Shown one piece after another: positions 9,002 to 17,130 of a DNA stretch of 23,125 nt. This DNA comes from Chara braunii (taxonomy: Eukaryota; Streptophyta; Charophyceae; Charales; Characeae), in the NCBI GenBank assembly GCA_003427395.1, contig BFEA01000055.1, forward strand, positions 112,013 through 135,137. Reading direction: 5' to 3'. A program made the translations under genes and the position numbers. A model generated the notes under the pieces. The model was not told where the DNA came from. It made no database searches and was given only the letters and a program-made list of their open reading frames with translations. Position 1 is the first letter of the stretch, and every line of letters starts with the position of its first letter.

Positions 9002-9225
9002 TTTTCGGTCCCAGTCAAACTGGGGCTGTGCAACCTAAAGATAGTACATACCCAACAAGATATCCATTGGGAGATCATCACTGACTAGTAACGAGACTCG
9101 ATGTCTCAATTCCCTCCCCCGTATGGGAAAAAACATTCAATGTCTTTAAGGTAGTCAGTGACTACCATGTGCTGTTTGTTGGCACAGGTCGACTCCACAG
9201 GTCGACTCAGGCGCTGCACTTGCCC

Positions 9226-9558
9226 CTATAAGCGCAGCCTCTCGACGCACGCGCGACTAATATAGTTCCGTGTCGAGCAAGTGTCATAATAGGCCCCGGC
9301 CTTGCGGTCGCCGATAACTACCTCGCCGACGAACAACTCACCCTTAGGGGCTTTGGCCATGGCCGTCCAAGAAGCTAGCGGGTCCGATCTACACCAATCC
9401 TGCTCTAGCTCCTCTAAGGACTCAAACACATTCATCGAATAGAGGATCGATGGGTTTGAATGTGTTTGTGGGACGGCGACGGAGTCAGTAGCTTGGGCCA
9501 TCTTTCGCGATGGTGGGGGTGTGTCCACCACCTCGACCTGAGCAGGAACAACTACCAT
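9226..9558 (-). pseudogene. Aspartic protease region (divergent active site, decayed)
   Basis: The 110-codon stretch ends with GEVVIGDRKAGAYYDTCST and RNYISRACVERLRL. This has the layout of a retropepsin, with a beta strand leading to the catalytic Asp followed by a short Ser/Thr segment and a NYIS helix start. The usual D-T/S-G-A/S is read here as D-T-C-S-T, so the invariant Gly is Cys. Retropepsins cleave Gag-Pol into mature proteins. A stop follows VERLRL, and the homologous frame resumes beyond it (9002-9225), where it links protease to reverse transcriptase. A 12-bp direct repeat, CAGGTCGACTC-like, is seen at about 9187-9210. Whether the Cys is a mutation or a lineage trait cannot be told from one copy. 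Confidence 0.65.
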
Positions 9559-9977
9559 TCCTACTAGCCCAACGTATTTCCCAAACCAGTGCCATAACTA
9601 CTGGCAAGCGAAGGATGCCGACGCCTGGCCCATTGTAGGCGGGATCTTTTTCGTTACCTTCTTATTTCGGCACTTGAACTGGTTATGGCCAGATTGGCCA
9701 CAACGTATACAAGCCTGTTGTGTGTAACGGTCTCTCCACACGTCCTCTGTGAGACCCCCTTTCTCCCATGGAAAGCGTTGGGGTCTACTTGACTCCTAGA
9801 CCGGGAGCCTCCACGGCGTCTACCGGTCCCCTCACCTTTCTGGACTGAGGCAGGGACTGCTCCACCCCCTGAAGCCTCTACACTGCTTGCCTCTGAACCT
9901 ACTCCCTCCTAGAAGTTGTCATCTAATTCGATGGTCGAGCCATCGTTATCGACGAACATAATGCGACCCTTCGTCTT
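9559..9977 (-). pseudogene. Nucleocapsid region with CCHC zinc knuckle
   Basis: A perfect CX2CX4HX4C zinc knuckle, CIRCGQSGHNQFKC, is encoded at 9670-9711 on the minus strand. This is the nucleocapsid motif that binds element RNA in Gag. Upstream on the minus strand, after a TAA just past 9978, the frame reads GRIMFVDNDGSTIELDDNF, then a TAG, then a Gly/Arg/Ser-rich stretch. A frameshift separates that stretch from the zinc knuckle frame, and another stop follows the knuckle before the protease segment. The region is therefore broken in at least four places, but the order Gag, zinc knuckle, protease is intact. Confidence 0.8.
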
Positions 9978-10315
9978 TTAGTTGGGAGGCAGTGCCTTTT
10001 TCCTACCATTCGTCGTGGGTTGGTGCCCATGCCCTATTTTTGCCTCTAGGTCTAGGACCTTCTTGCTGAACGAGGGGAAGTTGTGTATGGTGATCTGGGC
10101 CTCACCTGCCAATTGATTCCTGAGTGGCATGGGAAGACATCTCAGGTAAGTGGTAAGCAAGACCTGGGGGTCATAGCGCACTCCAGGCACACTGATCAGA
10201 CGCTCCACTCCGTTTGTGGCATCCCTTACTCACTTGAACGTCCTAGCAGTCAGGATCGCATCAGTGACCTTTTGGGCCTCCTAAGGATCATGCCACCTTT
10301 CTTCGACCAGCTTAA
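9978..10315 (-). pseudogene. Gag C-terminal part, downstream of the TTAA-element insertion
   Basis: Reading on the minus strand from the insertion point, the frame encodes LVEERWHDP, a TAG, EAQKVTDAILTA, a TGA, then VERLISVPGVRYDPQVLL and YLRCLPMPLRNQLAGEAQI. It ends in a basic segment GRKKALPPN and a TAA. The pattern of a short hydrophobic and aromatic helix with RW and a later YLRCLP is that of the retrotransposon Gag domain that builds the particle shell. The start of this frame joins the Gag frame at 11304-11485 exactly when the inserted element and one TTAA are taken out. CAG to TAG in HDP-stop-EAQ suggests decay by simple substitution. Confidence 0.8.
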
Positions 10316-11128
10316 ACCACCAGTACCTACCGGTTGTCAAGGCCCGTGGCTCAGGTTACCGGTAGCCCGGTCATTGCCGAGCCTCGGACTTTATTGCCGA
10401 GCCTTGGGCAACCGGTAGTACACAACGGGGAAAAAAAAAAAAAAAAANNNNNNNNNNNNNNNNNNNNNNNNNNNNNNNNNNNNNNNNNNNNNNNNNNNNN
10501 NNNNNNNNNNNNNNNNNNNNNNNNNNNNNNNNNNNNNNNNNNNNNNNNNNNNNNNNNNNNNNNNNNNNNNNNNNNNNNNNNNNNNNNNNNNNNNNNNNNN
10601 NNNNNNNNNNNNNNNNNNNNNNNNNNNNNNNNNNNNNNNNNNNNNNNNNNNNNNNNNNNNNNNNNNNNNNNNNNNNNNNNNNNNNNNNNNNNNNNNNNNN
10701 NNNNNNNNNNNNNNNNNNNNNNNNNNNNNNNNNNNNNNNNNNNNNNNNNNNNNNNNNNNNNNNNNNNNNNNNNNNNNNNNNNNNNNNNNNNNNNNNNNNN
10801 NNNNNNNNNNNNNNNNNNNNNNNNNNNNNNNNNNNNNNNNNNNNNNNNNNNNNNNNNNNNNNNNNNNNNNNNNNNNNNNNNNNNNNNNNNNNNNNNNNNN
10901 NNNNNNNNNNNNNNNNNNNNNNNNNNNNNNNNNNNNNNNNNNNNNNNNNNNNNNNNNNNNNNNNNNNNNNNNNNNNNNNNNNNNNNNNNNNNNNNNNNNN
11001 NNNNNNNNNNNNNNNNNNNNNNNNNNNNNNNNNNNNNNNNNNNNNNNNNNNNNNNNNNNNNNNNNNNNNNNNNNNNNNNNNNNNNNNNNNNNNNNNNNNN
11101 NNNNNNNNNNNNNNNNNNNNNNNNNNNN

Positions 11129-11201
<73 letters not shown>

Positions 11202-11303
11202 CGTTTTTTGGGGACTACCAGTCGCACGCGGTTGGGTACCCCGTGCGACCCGGCGCGTTTACTGTCTCGTCGATTTCTTCAAGCAGGGAGAGGTACTGGT
11301 GGT
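10316..11303. mobile_element. TTAA-flanked DNA transposon inserted in gag
   Basis: The ends are ACCACCAGTACCT (10316-10328) and its reverse complement (11291-11303), flanked by TTAA at 10312-10315 and 11304-11307. The inverted repeat is the same as in the MITE at 3338-3487 except for one base. The gag frame reads through when the element and one TTAA are removed, giving ILDDFL-K-LVEERW, so the unoccupied site contained a single TTAA. Inside the left end is a second inverted repeat (TACCGGTTGTCAAGGC at 10328-10343 against 10401-10417). Inside the right end is GTCGCACG (11221-11228) against CGTGCGAC (11242-11249). The middle is an assembly gap flanked by poly-A and poly-T, so the true length and any transposase are unknown. 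Confidence 0.85.
10448..11128. other. Assembly gap (681 N) between poly-A and poly-T
   Basis: The gap lies entirely within the TTAA-flanked element. It is preceded by 17 A residues (10431-10447) and followed by 69 T residues (11129-11197). Homopolymers of opposite sense at the two edges suggest either a foldback structure that failed to assemble or two separate homopolymer stops. The gap size may be nominal. Confidence 0.99.
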
Positions 11304-11953
11304 TTAAGGAAGTCATCCAGTATCTGGTTGATTGCCCAAGCGCGGAAGTCATGACCGTACCTCTGCAGTTGTACTAACCCACTTAGCCACCTTGTTGCGC
11401 TCCCCTCCAGGTAGGAGGCAGCCACAAGCACTTCCTCGTGTGGCAAGGTTAACTTGCACTTTACGTAGACTGGCACTGACCTCAACCATATGTTAAGGTC
11501 TTCGCCCCTCTTGTCCCCTGAGAAGGGTTTAGGCGAGGCGATGGCAGTCTTCGGAACCCACTAGCCTTGTTTCGGTACCTGTACCACTCCGGGCTGTGGA
11601 CCTTGGGGTGCAGGTTGCTGCACCAGCTGCTGTTGGGGTTGTGTGCCCTGCGGCTGTGCCGGCTGGGAGACGACATGCTGCCCAGTTACGGCAGTCTGTA
11701 ACGGAGGTTGGGAATACACTGTTTGTACAGGAATCTGCACACTAGGACCTGTTGAGAACCCGCCTGTCAAAGACATACCTAATAGGGAAGCGGCATGTAC
11801 CTCTGCTGGAGGGATTACAAATGGGGATACTCTAGTCACCAGTGGGACAAAAGGAGGAGGTTGTACCACAACCCAGGCACCGGGCCCTAATGGTGATGGT
11901 GCTACCTGAACTCGCTCGGCCAGCACGGCCAGACTCCGCCGAATGTCCTGCAA
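11304..11953 (-). pseudogene. Gag central part (one nonsense codon)
   Basis: The first part (11561-11953) encodes a helix start (DIRRSLAVLAERV) and then a Pro/Gln/Val-rich low-complexity linker ending VVQVPKQG. After a TAG at 11561-11563 the same frame continues with WVPKTAIASPKPFSG and then RSVPVYVKCKLTLPHEEVL, ASYLEGSATRWLSGLVQ and AWAINQILDDFL. The motif PKPFSG followed by YLEGSA..W is the typical beginning of the Ty3/gypsy Gag shell domain (retrotransposon gag family). The frame ends where the TTAA element is inserted. A frameshift separates it from the N-terminal Gag segment. Confidence 0.82.
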
Positions 11954-11975
11954 GAGTGTCGTGTGGCAATTATCT

Positions 11976-12410
11976 TCACTGCATCCTTGTCCTACGTTTG
12001 AGCATCCTCTCCTTCTCTTCCTGTATCTCTCCTAACGCCTTCTGTAGTTGTGCCTCCTGAGCACTTGCCCTCTGTATGGCGACCTCCTCGGAAGTTAACA
12101 CTAACTGTTGGCTTGCCATGATGCCAGCGGACTGACTCTGGGTTTGTGCAATTGTCGTCCCTACAGTCCCTGAACTACTGGATTGGGAGCTTTGCTGCGC
12201 AGCTGTGGCCATGGCTGCTGAACTAGTGGCTTTGCTTGCGAACACCCTCCTTGCCTCTGCGGGTCTAGCTCTCCGCTGCTGCTGCTGTCTCTCCCTAAGC
12301 TTGCGGAACAGGAATCTATCACCCTCGGGTCCTAATGCCACGTGGGCCAACGGGCACCTTGCTGATTGCAAGATCCTATCGTCCGGGTCAGGAACCTCCC
12401 TGTCGCTCAT
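11976..12410 (-). pseudogene. Gag N-terminal part
   Basis: The 144-codon stretch starts MSDREVPDPDDRILQSARCP, and I take this ATG as the likely start because the frame upstream is not open and the sequence here becomes clearly protein-like. It continues with an Arg/Gln-rich helix (KLRERQQQQRRARPAEARR), a Ser/Thr/Gln linker, and a predicted coiled coil (SAQEAQLQKALGEIQEEKERMLKRR). Coiled-coil N-termini are common in Gag and help particle assembly. The frame ends at RTRMQ-stop, and the next Gag segment begins 22 bases further in another frame, so one frameshift is needed. Identification as Gag rests on position and style rather than a conserved motif. Confidence 0.72.
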
Positions 12411-12917
12411 AAGCTACATCATTGTACACAATCTGCACTAAGTCACACTCGATGCCTACCACAGCGTAGTGCACAAACCGATTTAAAATAAATAAATATA
12501 ATTAATCGGTGGCATGGTCAGATAATACACAGCTGGGTTCAACAGGTAAGTTCAGATTCCCACAAACGAGACTATTTAATTTTACTAGTTCGCAAACAGA
12601 AAGCAGATAAAAAAAACTGTAATTTCTACCTATGCTCTCTGTCAGATGTGTTAATGGTTGTAACATCTAACTAATCAAAATAAAAATAAAATCATTTGCA
12701 TGGTTGTTTGCAGGGTGGAATTGTACACAAACTTATCACATGAAATCTACCCTTCCCTCAGTTCTTCCTGAGTGTTGCTTGACGGCAGCGTTCCTAAGCA
12801 ATCCAGATAGCGTGTGTGTCTAAAGGTGTGCACAGGGCTCACCCCTGTGGCCCGAGTTTATGTTGAGTTGGCCAGCCCTGCACAATGTTTACTCTCTCGT
12901 GCAGCGAGCCTTACACC
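12411..12917. other. Non-coding leader upstream of gag
   Basis: No open frame is convincing. An AT-rich hairpin is present: ACCGATT (12477-12483) and AATCGGT (12504-12510) around an A/T-only 20-base loop. The sequence becomes AT-rich at 12480-12740. Confidence 0.5.
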
Positions 12918-13045
12918 GACCGATTGGCTGATCAAGAGGCATTTAAGGACGCCCCCCGAAGTCCTCAGGAATTATTTAACGTCGCAGACAGGATGGTGAT
13001 CGCAGCCAATGGAAGGTAACCCCACCGATACTTATTTATAGACGT
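12918..13045 (+). promoter_or_regulatory. Promoter-like CCAAT and TATA arrangement
   Basis: A CCAAT box (13006-13010, in AGCCAATGG) stands 22 bp before TATTTATA (13033-13040), a conventional eukaryotic polymerase II spacing. A reversed CCAAT (ATTGG at 12923-12927) lies upstream and forms an inverted repeat with the first (GATTGGCTGATC against GATCGCAGCCAAT). It points into the leader, opposite to gag. No convincing coding sequence follows, so it could be part of an old LTR or a coincidence. Confidence 0.3.
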
Positions 13046-14640
13046 CCGGTACTCGTCTCCCTTGTAGGGCTGGCCTGCCCCTCATAACCCATCTATCAGC
13101 GCAGCAGACAGACAAAGGACAAAGCAGATAAGCATGCGTGCTCTACTCCTGGTGGGTTGGCATGGTGACCGTGACCAAGTGCTTTGTCCAGGGCTCTCCA
13201 GATAACTCCGCCCTCTCCTTCCAGATGCTCCACGTGAACAATGCCGACTCTCAAGGTTGAGCGCACTTGACTCCTCACATAAGGGGACTCTCAAAACATA
13301 ACACACATCCTCACGGTAAGAAGTGTCGAAGAGGGTAGATAAGATTAAGAGCAACGTACCTCAAAATAGTTGCCCCCAACCACAAATATTCTCACCAGGT
13401 GACCCGATGTCGATTGTGATGACCAATCACTGCTTCGGCACAACCAGCATTACACCGCTGTTCCACCTCAACATCAATCGCACATCGGATAGTTCTCATC
13501 ACACTGCAAAACACCCATATACCACCTCGTAGCCTTCCTAGCGATACCCCTCTCCACCTGGGTCGCTTGCTTGCCTTCGCCGTCCTCACTACACACTCCC
13601 TATGGCCGCTCACCCAACAGACCGTTGTCGAGCGCATCGGTCTCGTGCAGTGCAAGACCTTCCCGGCCGCGTCACGCAGGAGTTGGTATTCTCGCGTCGC
13701 GATGCACATGGAGCTTCCGCAAGCCGCTCCGGCCGAATGTGTCAGCCATACCTCTCGTGAGCCCCTATGACAGGATAGGGTCAACGCGAGGTACAACTTA
13801 CCTCCACCTGCGGGAGCTGTCACCTCTCTTTGGTGGGTATATCCCCACCGAGCTACGAGTCCACAGTATGAAAGTTAATCAGTTGCAATCGCAAGAGGTG
13901 GACCAGCCGAGGGCGTTTCTCGTTCGCTGTAGCATAGGGGGTACGCGCGGTCCCACACCTCTATCGAACCCGCACGCGAACCGACGCACTGGGGGGCTGA
14001 AGTCCCAAGCGCGATTCGTCGTCGGTCGACTAAGACGTATCTCACTCACCACGCGTCACACCACTCTAAAAACATAAAAATGAAACGCACACACATACAC
14101 ACACGCACAAGACAAACAACACACAAAACACCCCCAATCCCTTTAGTAGTCATCCCATAACCATTCGATGCGAAAATCGGATAGGCGTCGTGCGCGAGAC
14201 TCAGTATAAAACCGCGCGGACGCAGAACCTTCTCATATCGACTAGCAATGCATGAATAAGCAAGCAATCACAATGATGGCGTACTTTGTAGTGCCCATAA
14301 TCAAGCGGTCCCATGTGGATTTGAGTACCGCTTATGACACTCAAGTGTCCGTCTTGAAGTATCGTGAGGGTTGAACTCTTGACGATATTGCACGGCTGAA
14401 GGAACAATCGTTCGGCCCCCGCGGCACCTTCAGCCCTTAGACTAAGTATCCCTGTGGGCAGGGCAAATAGGCTTTGCGCGAGGGGTGATCCCTTCCATGC
14501 AGAATCTAGGACCTGGGATGTTCTGGACAAGGACCTCGAATCCGGCCCTAGGACCAACGTCCGACTAAGAAACTTTTTAAGAAGCAAAATTGTGAAAAGA
14601 GGGGAGTCTCTCTTCTCTCTCAATTACATCCTCAGTTAAA
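13046..14640. other. GC-rich gene-free stretch
   Basis: Overlapping open frames exist on both strands, the longest being 168 codons at 13571-14077 on the plus strand and 143 codons at 13392-13823 on the minus strand. They lie across each other and neither has a recognisable domain, so neither is called. A CA-rich segment lies at about 14079-14130. Confidence 0.5.
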
Positions 14641-15344
14641 CCTTAAGCACGGGCACTATAGGCCGCACGAACACTCGATAACGTGGAATAAAGGGTTGTA
14701 ATACGAGACGATCACTTCTCACAATCACAGTGGGATTTTCCTCATCCATTTATGTATATGATCGCAGGCAAGTCAAAATCCAAAGTCTGAACCACAAACA
14801 TACCTGCAATCACGTCAAAGATTCAACATTGTCTACACACTACACGGGGTCAACTTCAACCATTCTTTAAACTCATACCCCTTGCTTTTAGCCATGCAAT
14901 CCCCAACCTTTGTCCACCTTCCAAAACAAATACTTTGTACCTTCGTTAGATGGTCATTCAACAAAAGTCTGGGTGAAAACCTTAATGAAACAATAAAAAC
15001 CACCAGGGCTAAAGCCTTTTAGGTTGGGTAACGAGAGTGGATTGGAGTTGAGTCGTAAGCCGACGAATCGGCAACCGACTTGTTATCAGTGATAACAGAA
15101 GATGATCCTCTTGGGATCAGGCTAAATCTAGCTCAAATCCTGAACCAAACGTCCAAAGAAGGCATGTATCATAAGACAGGTCAACGCCCAAGCTAAATCA
15201 TCAGTGTATGGAGGATAAATTTCATAACACATTCTTACTCAAAGTTTTCTGCCGATTAAATTTAGGTCTACCCCTAAGTCAGAACCCAAAGAAAAAACAG
15301 ACTTTTGGCATAATCTGCTCTATATAGAGTGGATTGTCAGAATC

Positions 15345-15945
15345 ACCACCTGCCAAAATATAATCTAACTCCTCTAAACTAAGGAAATTTCGGCAGCGCT
15401 TCCCGTAGGAAAAGTGTCTTTTCATAACTTATACTAGCTAAAATGTGAAACCTGAACCAAAGTCTATTGCTAAAAAGTCAAATTTTGTATAACTCTTTGA
15501 CTTAGTAAAATTAGGGTAGCATCTCCTCTAGAAAAGTGAACTTCCCATATTTATACCGACTCAGATGTGAACTCAAACATAAGACTCGAGTTCTATAAAG
15601 ACAAAATTTAACTAACCCCTTGGTTTTGTATAAATTTCGGCAGCGCTTCCCGCAGAGAAAGTAGCTTTCCAAAATTTATACAAAGCTAAGTCCAAACTCT
15701 AAGAATAACCTTGACTTCCCCAAGGCCAATTTTTGTCTAACTCTCTGAATTAGCAAAAATTTGGGCAACACTTCCTTTAAAAAAGGAGACTTTCTAGATT
15801 TTTACTAAGCCGTATATAAAATTTAGACAAACTGAACTTTGAAAAGTTAAAATCTGACTAACTCTTTTGTTTTGTAAAAATTTCGGCAGCACTTCCCGTA
15901 GAGAAAGTAGCTTACCAATATTTATACAAGACCGAGTATAACAAA
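15345..15945. repeat. Tandem array, ~123-bp unit, five copies
   Basis: The core TTTCGGCAGCGCTTCCCG recurs at 15391, 15513 (degenerate), 15638, 15763 (degenerate) and 15884, with spacings of 122, 125, 125 and 121 bases. Each core is followed by a GAAARTRGCTT segment, then a TTTATAC segment, and is preceded by AAAATT(T)AACTAAC-like sequence, so whole units are related, not just cores. Copies 1, 3 and 5 are more alike to one another than to 2 and 4, which suggests an older two-unit repeat. A lone related core, TTTCGGCAGAGCTCCCGC, lies near 17132. Confidence 0.85.
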
Positions 15946-16224
15946 AGATCCCAGAAAATGCAGAAATTGACCTAAGTAAAATAAAAATTAGCTCAGAAAA
16001 TGCAGGATTTGAAACTAGCTCCTATGACTCTAGCACGTGGCGAGCAACTAAAGCAACTACTTATCAAACTGAAACTCAGACTAGGTGGTGATCTCACTCA
16101 GCCAAATGCAAGGCCAAACCACGAAGGTAAGTACTCTCACCAGCCCAAAGTCGACCTGGTCAAACAATAGTTCATAGTCTTTCACTGATTTGTCCCTTAT
16201 ACCCAACTTACATAAGGCGTAAAG

Positions 16225-16819
16225 CTAGACCACCCAATCTTATGGGAACCTGTCTAGCTCAGCCATTGAATATACACAAACACAGGGCACTACAACTTTT
16301 CCCTTCTTTGGGCATATGACTAGGTTATCCAACCTAGTCGCCCTGAACTATTTAAGTACCCAAGTTATCTATTATTGTCTGCACTTGGTCTTTTAAGGTA
16401 ACATATGACTGAACCAATCATCTTAGATCAAGGTTCAACCTGTCCCTTTTTATCTCAAATTTATTTTTAATTCGTACTCTCTTCATTTGGTGATAAACTA
16501 TAGTCAGACCATCCAATCTTATGGAAAAATGTCTGATTAGCCTGTTCGTAAGTAAGATAGTATAAAATATAGATAAATTTATCCATTTGGTTTCAGCATA
16601 TGCGTGGCTCCAGTCCTTTGCCTGTATTTCCCCCTCAGAATAAAACAAGAGAGAGTCAGGGCCATCCAATCTCATGGAACATACTCGACTCTCCTTTGGT
16701 CTCTAAAAGTCAAACACAAACAGCCCTTGCAACCAGACCACCCAATCTTATGGGAACCTGTCTGGTCCTCCAGGCAATAAAAAAATAAACATAGCACTAG
16801 ATCCTCCAATCTTATGGAG
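16225..16819. repeat. Five copies of a hairpin with conserved CCAATCTTATGG centre
   Basis: A centre CCAATCTYATGG, itself pairing CCA with TGG around ATCTYA, occurs five times. In four copies complementary outer arms flank it and differ between copies while staying paired. They are CTAGAC/GTCTAG (16225-16257), CAGAC/GTCTG (16505-16535), GAGAGTC/GACTCTC (16651-16693) and ACCAGAC/GTCTGGT (16732-16766). The fifth (16804-16819) is CTCCA/TGGAG without clear outer arms. The spacing is irregular, so this is not a simple tandem repeat. Confidence 0.75.
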
Positions 16820-17130
16820 ACTCTCCCAGCCTTTGGTTGACTCTGCCAGACACAAGCAATACAGCCTACCTCCCACCTTTCCCTTATATGCAACCCCTGT
16901 TCACAACCTGCTTTCAGTCAATACAACAAAACTGAAACTGAAACTTGCAAACTCATTCTTCTAAATTAAGTTTGGTTTGTCCTGAAAGTCAAATTGAAAG
17001 TCAAAGTAGGGATGCAAGCAATATACTCAGTCAAACATAGCAAGAAATACAAATAGATGTTATAACTGGGTTTATAGAGGGAAAGCAAATGATTACCTCT
17101 CAGTTCCCTGCCTCCAGAACTCCTCCTTAG

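Larger units (their letters stand above)
14641..17130. other. AT-rich non-coding block, candidate nested insertion or solo LTR
   Basis: The base composition drops sharply in GC compared with both flanks, judged by eye, and no open frame of useful length exists across most of it. It contains a hairpin series (15007-15118), a ~123-bp tandem array (15345-15945), a perfect 9-bp hairpin GACTAGGTT/AACCTAGTC at 16318-16339, and five copies of a larger hairpin (16225-16820). I recall motifs like CGGCAGCRCTTCCC from LTRs of plant chromoviruses, which would fit a solo LTR, but I cannot verify this. I did not find its exact ends. Confidence 0.45.

Noticed and set aside
10334-11377. Long open frames spanning the N gap on both strands
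   Set aside because: They are open only because undetermined bases cannot encode stops.
13392-14077. Overlapping 143-codon minus and 168-codon plus open frames
   Set aside because: GC-rich DNA favours open frames on both strands; the two contradict each other and neither has a familiar motif. A protein search could change this.
15081-15097. A tetracycline-operator-like site (TTATCAGTGATAA)
   Set aside because: The resemblance is to a short palindrome; nothing in this eukaryotic context supports a bacterial repressor system.
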